The notes under the pieces were generated by a model. It saw nothing but the letters and a program-made list of their open reading frames with translations. It was not told the DNA's origin and ran no database searches. Source: an uncultured Collinsella sp. (GTDB lineage: Bacteria > Actinomycetota > Coriobacteriia > Coriobacteriales > Coriobacteriaceae). From it: a stretch of DNA of 28,454 nucleotides. Location: contig CABSNF010000017.1 in the NCBI GenBank assembly GCA_902478995.1, forward strand, positions 1-28,454, given 5' to 3'. The position numbers and the translations under genes were made by a program. Shown here in pieces: positions 22,686-28,454 of this stretch (position 1 is the first letter of the stretch; each line of letters begins with the position of its first letter).

Positions 22686-23639
22686 CTACTGACCGCGCAC
22701 GCGGCGGGCGATACGGTCGGAAAGCGACGCCTTGTCGGCGCGGTTCTTACCCCAAAACGCGCAGCCCACCATGCCGGGGCCCACGTGCGAGCCGATGGTG
22801 GGACCCACGGAGCCGCGAATGATCGTGACGTCGGCGCAACCCTCCTCCTTGCGGATGGCGGCTTCGAGCCAGTCACCATCCTTTTCGGCATCGGCCGTCA
22901 TGATGGCGATGGGCATGGTGCGATCGGGCACGTAGTTCTCGCGGAACGACTTGAGGATGGACTTGAGCGCCTTCTTGCGGCCGCGGTTGACGCCGATCAG
23001 CGACAGCGAGCCGGCCAGGTCGTAGGAGAGCTCGGGCTTGACGTCGAGCTTTGCCGTGAGCTGCGCCGCCGCGGGCGGAATGCGGCCGCCGGCAGCCAGT
23101 GCGTCGAAGCTCTCGAGCGTAAAGTAGCCGTGGACGTAGGTCTTTGCCTCGTTTGCCCAATCGACCAGCTGCTTGGCGGTCAGTCCCGCCGAACGCTGGC
23201 GCACGGCCTCGAGCGCCAAGAGCGCGCCGGTCGCGCAGGGCAGAGCGTTGTCGACCACGTACAGCTCAAAATCGGGATACTCGGCGCGCACGGCATCTGC
23301 CGCCTGGCACGCGGAGTTGTAGCTCGACGACAGCGCCGAGGTAAAGCACAGGTAGACCGTGGGCGTGCCCTCTTTGGCGCACTCGGTAAAGAACTCGATA
23401 TAGCGACCGAGCGACACAGCCGAGGTGGACACGCGGGCACCAGCGCGCATGCAGTCGTAAAACTCCTTGGGCGTGATGCTCGACCAGATGTCATCCGTGC
23501 GCTCCTCGCCATCGATAATGAAGGGGAAACCCAGGATATCGACATCGAGGTTCGCGGCGACCTCGGGGCTAAAGTCGCAGCAGGTATCGACGACGATGCG
23601 GCAACGGTCCGAATGACCGGTAGATGCGGCCTTGTCCAT
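22686..23639 (-). CDS. DegV family (fatty-acid-binding) protein
   Basis: 317 aa. DegV/FakB-type lipid-binding protein; such proteins hold a fatty acid for phosphorylation by FakA or act as carriers. Seen are RIVVDTCCDFSPE, RVSTSAVSLGRYIEFF (ligand loop), FTSALSSSYNSA, and the C-terminal VGPTIGSHVGPGMVGCAFWG. ATG at 23639 has AAGGAG 8 nt upstream; a TTG one codon earlier is an alternative. It follows the HPF terminator and precedes the dehydrogenase by 98 bp. No FakA gene is in the window. Confidence 0.88.
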   Translation of the reverse strand: MDKAASTGHSDRCRIVVDTCCDFSPEVAANLDVDILGFPFIIDGEERTDDIWSSITPKEFYDCMRAGARVSTSAVSLGRYIEFFTECAKEGTPTVYLCFTSALSSSYNSACQAADAVRAEYPDFELYVVDNALPCATGALLALEAVRQRSAGLTAKQLVDWANEAKTYVHGYFTLESFDALAAGGRIPPAAAQLTAKLDVKPELSYDLAGSLSLIGVNRGRKKALKSILKSFRENYVPDRTMPIAIMTADAEKDGDWLEAAIRKEEGCADVTIIRGSVGPTIGSHVGPGMVGCAFWGKNRADKASLSDRIARRVRGQ

Positions 23640-23657
23640 CAAAGCGACTCCTTACGT

Positions 23658-23714
23658 AAAAAGGCGGCCACCCGCATGGGATGGCCGCCAACCGTTAACT
23701 CATGCAAGTTAACG
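23658..23714 (-). terminator. Terminator of hpf with an extra hairpin
   Basis: On the minus strand GGCGGCCA/TGGCCGCC (23663-23689) is followed by TTTTT. Just upstream a second hairpin, CGTTAACT-catgca-AGTTAACG (23693-23714), lies 4 bp past the hpf stop. Confidence 0.75.
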
Positions 23715-23718
23715 TATT

Positions 23719-24303
23719 TTACTCGTCAAGTGTTTCGATGCGGGGCTTGATGATGCCATATCCACCATTCTTACGGTGATACACCACATTGATGAGGCCA
23801 GTCGTCGCGTTCTCGAACACGTAGAAGTCGTGGCCCAGCAGATCTGTCTGCACCAGCGCCTGCTCCTCAGTCATCGGGGTGACGTCGATAACCTTCTCGC
23901 GGACGAGCAGGTCGTCCTCTTCCTCGGGCAGCAGCAGGTCGGCCAGATCCTCAACGCGCTCGACCGGTGCGACATCCGCGGCGCTGGCACCGCCCTGGCG
24001 GTTGTCCACGACCTTGGTCTTGAACTTGCGCAGCTGGCGGGTGACCTTATCGGCGGAGAGGTCGATGGCGGCGTACATATCTGCACCGTGCTCGGCAACG
24101 CGAATCACCGAACCGCGGGCACGAACCGTAACCTCGACGATTGCCGGGTTGGGGTTCGAGGGGTTCTTCTCATAGCGAAGTACAACGTCGACCGTCATGG
24201 GCTCGATATCGAAAACCTTGAGCGCCTCGCCGATCTTCTCATCCACATGCGCACGCAGAGCATCGGTTACCGTCGTCTTGCGTCCAGAAACCTTGATATC
24301 CAT
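23719..24303 (-). CDS. hpf: Ribosome hibernation promoting factor, long form
   Basis: 194 aa. Binds the 30S subunit and pairs 70S ribosomes into inactive 100S dimers in slow growth. N-terminal S30AE domain (MDIKVSGRKTTVTDALRAHVDEKIGEAL..., ADMYAAIDLSADKVTRQLRK), an acidic linker (~115-140), and the C-terminal dimerisation domain (ALVQTDLLGHDFYVFENATTGLINVVYHRKNGGYGIIKP). ATG at 24303 has GGAG 8 nt upstream; the extra 20 codons to 24363 look noncoding. Single-gene transcript. Confidence 0.92.
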   Translation of the reverse strand: MDIKVSGRKTTVTDALRAHVDEKIGEALKVFDIEPMTVDVVLRYEKNPSNPNPAIVEVTVRARGSVIRVAEHGADMYAAIDLSADKVTRQLRKFKTKVVDNRQGGASAADVAPVERVEDLADLLLPEEEDDLLVREKVIDVTPMTEEQALVQTDLLGHDFYVFENATTGLINVVYHRKNGGYGIIKPRIETLDE

Positions 24304-24520
24304 ACGTGGCTCCAATCTGCCTCGGGGACTTACTGTACTGGCTATGTACCCATTGCCGTGCATTTAATCACGTGGATTCCTAAAGACCCGAATAACGATT
24401 GCTTGATACCGCATACCGAAGTCTCGCACTTTTCTGTGGCAAAGTGCGCTATAGGAGGGGGCCGGCGGCTTTGTATTTGGTCCCGAAAATTGGCTTTGAC
24501 CTGCTGATTTTATTGGGATG
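24304..24520. other. Upstream region of hpf
   Basis: No gene recognised. A perfect 8-bp stem CGCACTTT/AAAGTGCG (24425-24448) is the only clear structure. A convincing hpf promoter was not found, and a 17-codon plus-strand frame after an AGGAGG-like run is too short to call. Confidence 0.3.
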
Positions 24521-24554
24521 AAAAAGCCGGGCTCCCCCATCGGGGAAGCCCGGC
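24521..24554 (-). terminator. Terminator of the solute-binding lipoprotein gene
   Basis: GCCGGGCT (24526-24533) pairs with AGCCCGGC (24547-24554), with inner CCCC/GGGG pairing, and the minus strand follows with TTTTTC. Confidence 0.85.
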
Positions 24555-24620
24555 AGTGCGTGTTGAAACCGTGAAGAGGTGTCCTTTCCAACGTATAGGA
24601 GACACCACCCCTAGCAATAA

Positions 24621-25628
24621 CTAGCTATTGAGTTTGTTAATGTCGTCGTCGGTGATGGCGCCTTCCTGGCTGGACGATTTGTCCTCGGAGGATGCGGTCT
24701 CATTGTTGGAATCGGAGGACTCGCTGCCGGAGGACGTAGTCTCACTGGACTCAGAGTCGCCCGGCTGCACGTTAGCGCCCGAAACCGTCTTAGTGGTGAG
24801 GTCGTAGGGCATCCTGCCATACCAGACGCAGTGGACCGCCTCGAGCGTACCGTCGACCGTGATGTCGTCGAGGGCATCGCTCACGGCACGGCACAGTTCG
24901 TCATTGGACGAGAGGCCCGCAACACCAAGCGTCGAGGGCGCCTCGAGCGCACCGACATAGGAGACCTCGCTCATCAGGCGTGCAAGGTAGCCGCCGGCCG
25001 TGGAGTCGCAGATTACATAGTCGACCTCGCCGGACTCGAGCGCCTCAAAGCACTCGTTGATGTTGGAGTAGGTCTTTTGGTTGGCGGTAATGCTCTGCTT
25101 AGCAAGCGCCTCCTGCGAGGCCGAGGACATCTGAACGCCCAGGGTGGACGTGCTAAGGGTATCGGTGGAAACGCTTAGCGACCCACCATCTCTAGTTTTA
25201 CCGAACACGGAAGTGGCATCGTACAGGCAGGTGCCGAGCGAGCTAATGTCCCCGTCCGTGGAGTTAATCTCGCCGATAAAGATATCGGCCTTTTTGTCGC
25301 CGAGCGCGGAACCTGCCGAGGACGCATCGACAAAGGCGACCTTAAGGCCCATGCGGCTTGCGAGGGCACGGGCGGCGTCAACCGCATACCCCGTGAGCTC
25401 GCCGTCGGCGTCCTGCATGGCCTGCGGCGCATCGGAAGTATCGAGGGCGACCGTCAGGGTTCCGGGAGTGACCAGGGCGTCGTCCGACACCGCCGGCGTG
25501 ACGGTCTCGTACTCGATCTGGTCGATCGTGGGAGTCGTGAACGTAGACAGCGGGTTGAACGCGCATCCGCTCAGGCCCAAAACGGCGATGACCGCTGCGG
25601 TCCCAGCACCTAACCGAGCCGCGTGCAT
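24621..25628 (-). CDS. Orphan solute-binding lipoprotein, polar amino-acid type
   Basis: 335 aa from the chosen start. MHAARLGAGTAAVIAVLGLSGC is a lipoprotein signal with lipobox LSGC, so the mature protein is anchored outside the membrane. The body resembles family 3 solute-binding proteins: GTLTVALDTSDAPQAM, DGELTGYAVDAARALASRMGLKVAFVD and the hinge region GEVDYVICDSTAGGYL. The last ~50 residues are Ser/Glu/Asp-rich and disordered-looking. No permease or ATPase gene is adjacent, so it may serve a distant transporter or act as a sensor. ATG at 25628 has GAGGGG 7 nt upstream; ATG at 25646 is also possible. Confidence 0.8.
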   Translation of the reverse strand: MHAARLGAGTAAVIAVLGLSGCAFNPLSTFTTPTIDQIEYETVTPAVSDDALVTPGTLTVALDTSDAPQAMQDADGELTGYAVDAARALASRMGLKVAFVDASSAGSALGDKKADIFIGEINSTDGDISSLGTCLYDATSVFGKTRDGGSLSVSTDTLSTSTLGVQMSSASQEALAKQSITANQKTYSNINECFEALESGEVDYVICDSTAGGYLARLMSEVSYVGALEAPSTLGVAGLSSNDELCRAVSDALDDITVDGTLEAVHCVWYGRMPYDLTTKTVSGANVQPGDSESSETTSSGSESSDSNNETASSEDKSSSQEGAITDDDINKLNS

Positions 25629-26128
25629 CAAGCTGCCCCTCACCATGTCCACTACCCTGCCTTCTGTGTCGTATACGATCCGTGCGTTGCGCGGAATATC
25701 AGGTTGTTCCCACCAGCTGACCTGGTATTTGACCCCACACTTGCGCACCGGGGTGTTTGCTCGGGAGGCCGCAGCCACCTTCACGACTGACCCGCTCGCC
25801 CGCGAGGCGGTATTGCCCCAAAGAAAGTAGAACGGACGGTGCGGCTTACATCTAGGACGCGCCATGATCGCGCCGCGCGCACGCGGTCGCTTACGTGGAT
25901 CCCTTTGACCGCGTCTGTCTTGGACTAGGACGGGCATTTCATCCGTCCGCAACCACAGCCTGGTAGGAACGAAGCGCATTATAGCTAAGTTCAAGCTAAA
26001 GTTTAAGGTTAGGGGCGTTATTCGCATCGCGAGTACAGATTTCGCAGGTCAGGACGGGCCGCACGTGCTCTGATTGAGCCCGTCGCTCCCCTATGGAAAG
26101 CCCCAACACACCCGTCTTAGGGCGCCGT
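25629..26128. other. Long leader and spacer upstream of the lipoprotein gene
   Basis: About 500 bp without a gene I can support. The minus frame stays open to 26027, but the extension is Arg-rich and precedes a clear signal peptide, so I treat it as untranslated. It contains the promoter above and small stems, such as GACGGGC/GCCCGTC (26053-26084). No known riboswitch was recognised. Confidence 0.4.
25978..26006 (-). promoter_or_regulatory. Promoter ahead of the lipoprotein gene
   Basis: The minus strand has TTAAAC (26001-26006), 17 nt, TATAAT (25978-25983). Transcription would begin near 25971, giving a ~340-nt leader before the lipoprotein start. Confidence 0.45.
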
Positions 26129-26343
26129 GGCCAAAAAATAGCAAATATGAGTACTGTTACCAATTTAGTAGCAGGAGTTTTTGGCTCTGCAAGCTGTTTT
26201 CACGCTCTATAACGTCAGATTGATGCCAGGATATTCCACATTTGTTTAATAGCTTTCTAATTTACCCCATCTTCCAGTCCCAAAATCCCTGATTTTGCTG
26301 TTACTGAATTTGTAGCAGTACTCATATTTGCTATATTTTGGCC
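26129..26343. mobile_element. MITE-like element with 46-bp terminal inverted repeats
   Basis: The 215-bp segment is bounded by 46-bp inverted repeats (26129-26174 and 26298-26343) matching at 41 positions and starting GGCCAAAA. The core AGCAAATATGAGTACTG is identical in both arms. The interior is AT-richer than its surroundings and has no coding frame of note. This is the layout of a nonautonomous miniature transposable element. It lies just downstream of the Vsr/DUF559-like gene and could also influence its 3' end. Confidence 0.75.
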
Positions 26344-26378
26344 AGAGCATATATCCAACCCCCTGTTTCAGAGCATTG

Positions 26379-27488
26379 TTAGGCGGGTTTAAGCCCAAAA
26401 CACGCCCGCAGCGTGTTAAGCAGCGCCTCTTGCTTTTTCCTGCGGGCATCGACACGATTCCGGTACCGCTTTCGCATACGCTGGTGCATGCGCCATGCGA
26501 GCGCCTCCATTGCCTCCATGTCGCAGAGCATCTCGTTATTGACCGTCGCGACCTCGATTCCCATAGTAATCAAGCCCGTGTTGCGTTTTTCATCATGGAT
26601 ACGTCCCCTCCGGGAGGAATGGCCCAGCTCACCGTTGTATTCCAGGTCAAACTGGGCTGCTTCCTGATACGCATCGCAAACTGCATGCGGCATCCCCGAG
26701 ATTGCCTGCGCGCGGTCATCGAACTCGATCTTGTAGTCGGTCTTAAAGGGACCGCAGGCAAATCCGCCATAGGAAAACGGAAGCGAAAACAGAGCGAGCA
26801 TGATGCACTCCATGGGCGAGCGCAGATTTTCTGACAGGTAGGGACACAGGCGCAGCAGCTGTTTGGCCACATTCCCCTTGCATGCCGCGAGGTAATCTAC
26901 CAGGCAATCGGGTGTCAGCACGGACTCGACCTCAAAGTAACCGACATCTGGCGGCTGGTCTTTGTCCTTTGCCAATTTGTTCACGACAGGCGATGTGTAG
27001 GGAGGTAGATACTGCCCGCGGTCACTCAGCGAAATCTTAGAGCACAGCTCCTGGGCCAGGGCAAATGCCTGGATACAGCCGACCTCGCGGGCGACGGCAA
27101 CACAAAGGGCCTCGGGAGATAGACTGTACACCCCTGGTTCCACCTCTAGAATCGAGCCGGCGGGCAACCCAGAGCATACGGACCAGCCCACGCCAGGCAT
27201 GCGGCGGCGCTGCGCCGCAGATCCCACCAGCAAGCAAAGATCTTCTTGCACCTCGCCGCTTGCGGCCCCAATCCGCACCAAGTCGGGAAGATAGATGTCC
27301 TCGATCGAGGGCGACGACGCGCGCAGCACACGGCACTCTTCATCGGGACTGAGGTCCCTCCAGCTGATGTAACCCATTTGTCGGCGCTCGGCGCGCATCA
27401 TGCGTAGCGCCGAGGCGCCCGTCAGAATTACGGAAGCAGCCAGCTGCTCGCTTGCAGGCTTGCCACGCTGCCCGATCTTTATTGCCAT
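26379..27488 (-). CDS. Vsr/DUF559-like protein with conserved N-terminal region
   Basis: 369 aa. No firm name. Residues ~280-325 read FDLEYNGELGH..., HDEKRNTGL and MGIEVATV, matching the D-x-E-x-x-G-x-x-H / D-x-x-R-N-x-x-L / G-I-x-V pattern of the Vsr/DUF559 branch of the PD-(D/E)XK nuclease fold. Upstream, VYSLSPEALCVAVAREVGCIQAFALAQELC resembles regions seen in AbiEi-type or DUF559 actinobacterial proteins. The C-terminus is basic, suggesting nucleic-acid contact. ATG at 27488 is used; a TTG six codons upstream overlaps comFC. It starts 11 bp after the comFC stop, hence co-transcribed with it, and is followed by a MITE-like element. Confidence 0.6.
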   Translation of the reverse strand: MAIKIGQRGKPASEQLAASVILTGASALRMMRAERRQMGYISWRDLSPDEECRVLRASSPSIEDIYLPDLVRIGAASGEVQEDLCLLVGSAAQRRRMPGVGWSVCSGLPAGSILEVEPGVYSLSPEALCVAVAREVGCIQAFALAQELCSKISLSDRGQYLPPYTSPVVNKLAKDKDQPPDVGYFEVESVLTPDCLVDYLAACKGNVAKQLLRLCPYLSENLRSPMECIMLALFSLPFSYGGFACGPFKTDYKIEFDDRAQAISGMPHAVCDAYQEAAQFDLEYNGELGHSSRRGRIHDEKRNTGLITMGIEVATVNNEMLCDMEAMEALAWRMHQRMRKRYRNRVDARRKKQEALLNTLRACFGLKPA

Positions 27489-27499
27489 CTGAACCACCC

Positions 27500-28306
27500 C
27501 TACCAAACGCGTGCGATAGCGAGGCCATCAACGGCCGCGGCACCGGCGCGCTTGAGTTCCGCCGAAGCCGCTGCCATCGTCGCACCCGTGGTGATAACGT
27601 CGTCGATAAGCAGCAGGCGGCGGCCGTGCACGTCCTCAACCGTCTCGTACATGCCTTGGGCACGCTCGCGGCGCTCCTCACGACCGAGTTCGCGCTGGTC
27701 GCCATGCCCGTACTTGACGAGAGCATCGAGCAAGGGAACACCCGACAGCTCGCAAAATGGGCGCGCAATGGCCTCCATATGATCAAAACCACGCCGCCGA
27801 AACGCTGCCGCCGTCGCAGGCACAAACACCACCGCATCCGCACCGGACAGCACACCTCCTAAGCGTTCGGGCGCTACGACCTGGGCATGCAGGGCGGTGT
27901 CGTAGACCAGCTCCGCCAGATACGGAGCCAGACGTCGCTCGCCCGCGTCCTTGTACGCTTTAATGATGCGCGGCAGCGGATGCGCATAGACGGCGCACGC
28001 CAGGCAGCGGTCGAGCGCCTCCGCCATTGCCGAGGACGTGCCCTCGACCGAACACTCAGTGCACAGCAAATCCCCAAACGGAGCGCCGCATCGGGTACAG
28101 CTATGACGTGGGTCGATGAGCGTGAGCGCGGCCAGACAGTCTTGGCAAATAAGCGCACCGGCGCGCTCGCAGCCGGCACATCGTGTTGGCGACAATGCCT
28201 CGAGCGCCTCGCGTGCCACCCGCTCGGCAAACGGTAGCAATTCGTCCGCAAACGGTAGGGCACCGGCACCCTGCAGACGGCTCAATATGTTCAGATGGCT
28301 CTTCAA
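27500..28306 (-). CDS. comFC: ComFC-family phosphoribosyltransferase-like protein
   Basis: 268 aa. The N-terminus has a zinc-ribbon-like set of cysteines (CAGCERAGALICQDC, CTRCGAPFGDLLCTEC). The C-terminal half is a type I phosphoribosyltransferase domain with VFVPATAAAFRRRGFDH and the PRPP-binding loop LLLIDDVITTGATM. ComFC is linked to DNA uptake and to single-strand DNA handling; here no other competence gene is visible. A TTG start is chosen because GGGAGGG lies ~8 nt upstream and no in-frame ATG occurs nearby. The Shine-Dalgarno lies in a hairpin (28310-28345). Confidence 0.85.
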   Translation of the reverse strand: MKSHLNILSRLQGAGALPFADELLPFAERVAREALEALSPTRCAGCERAGALICQDCLAALTLIDPRHSCTRCGAPFGDLLCTECSVEGTSSAMAEALDRCLACAVYAHPLPRIIKAYKDAGERRLAPYLAELVYDTALHAQVVAPERLGGVLSGADAVVFVPATAAAFRRRGFDHMEAIARPFCELSGVPLLDALVKYGHGDQRELGREERRERAQGMYETVEDVHGRRLLLIDDVITTGATMAAASAELKRAGAAAVDGLAIARVW

Positions 28307-28309
28307 GAC

Positions 28310-28345
28310 ACAACCCTCCCTACGTTCGGTCGCAGGGAGGGTTGT
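28310..28345 (-). promoter_or_regulatory. Hairpin enclosing the comFC Shine-Dalgarno
   Basis: ACAACCCTCCCT (28310-28321) pairs perfectly with AGGGAGGGTTGT (28334-28345) around a 12-nt loop. On the mRNA the 3' arm contains the GGGAGGG ribosome site for the TTG start at 28306. A -10-like TATCAT (28358-28363, minus strand) would place the mRNA 5' end just before the hairpin. It may limit translation. Confidence 0.45.
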
Positions 28346-28454
28346 TGATTCGGCGCTATGATACCCCGATGCGCTCGGGGCAAGGCGGGCTAAATCCGCT
28401 CGCGGGCGTTATTCGCCGGCAGGCGGTTGTGGTGCGGACGAAGACCTGTCTCTT
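28346..28454. other. Right edge with promoter-like sequence and adapter match
   Basis: No gene recognised. It holds TATCAT on the minus strand (28358-28363), a small CCCCGA/TCGGGG stem (28364-28380), and a final CTGTCTCTT (28446-28454) identical to the start of the Nextera mosaic end. Confidence 0.4.

Noticed and set aside
21517..22692. 391-codon plus-strand frame over the dehydrogenase and its repeat tail
   Set aside because: Its start is low-complexity Ala/Val sequence produced by the antisense of the His/Cys repeats.
24458..24520. Small plus-strand ORF after an AGGAGG-like run
   Set aside because: Only 17 codons from a TTG, with no sign of conservation, and it runs towards the terminator of the opposite-strand gene.
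25699..25729. Possible signal recognition particle RNA (ACCAGGTCAG-like segment)
   Set aside because: It lacks the conserved GGAA tetraloop and asymmetric internal loop, and no matching outer stem was found.
25629..26027. N-terminal extension of the solute-binding lipoprotein
   Set aside because: The extension is Arg-rich and precedes a textbook lipoprotein signal with its own Shine-Dalgarno, and a promoter lies inside it.

Overview
The window looks like one contig from a gut Coriobacteriia genome, most probably Collinsella. I infer this from the high-GC codon use, the many PEP-phosphotransferase (PTS) genes and sugar regulators, the actinobacterial-type proteins (long HPF, a Vsr/DUF559-like protein, ComFC) and the style of intergenic repeats. 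The genus call is recognition from memory and was not searched. The last nine bases match the start of a Nextera mosaic end, so the right edge is probably a contig end.

Layout. (1) 1-3909: a fused PTS EIIC-EIIB permease (minus) diverges from a DUF7916-type TIM-barrel-like protein and a GntR/UTRA regulator (plus), around a 355-bp control region rich in palindromes. (2) 3910-6204: a tandem pair of large hairpins, then a DeoR-type repressor divergent from galactose mutarotase (galM). (3) 6205-7360: a nested inverted-repeat element that supplies the stop codon of an orphan mannose-family EIIB lacking its phospho-histidine, then a tRNA-Thr(CGT). (4) 7360-17415: a hexosamine (probably N-acetylgalactosamine) catabolic region. 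It holds YhcH, a nagA 3' remnant, a LacC-type sugar-phosphate kinase, a LacX-type mutarotase, a flavodoxin, NagA/AgaA deacetylase, AgaS deaminase-isomerase, a GntR/UTRA regulator, and a mannose-family PTS operon in the order EIIA-YajC-EIIB-EIIC-EIID. (5) 17416-18046: a 630-bp regulatory region. (6) 18047-24303: housekeeping and unknown genes, namely a SurA-N-like membrane-anchored protein, NAD-type isocitrate dehydrogenase, a HEAT-repeat protein, a small membrane protein, a beta-hydroxyacid dehydrogenase with a Cys/His-rich repeat tail, DegV and HPF. (7) 24621-28306: an orphan solute-binding lipoprotein, a 215-bp MITE-like element, a Vsr/DUF559-like protein and ComFC.

How it fits together. 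The PTS would import and phosphorylate GalNAc, NagA/AgaA would deacetylate it, AgaS would deaminate and isomerise it to tagatose-6-phosphate, and LacC would phosphorylate that to the 1,6-bisphosphate. The tagatose-bisphosphate aldolase is not in the window. The sequence CTGGTAGTAACCA occurs both over the agaS promoter and in the PTS leader, so the GntR repressor at 13292-14023 probably controls both. A second motif, CGGTGAACGGT, occurs as inverted pairs in the control regions of both PTS loci and points to a shared second regulator. The degenerate EIIB and the nagA remnant look like leftovers of a second hexosamine locus.
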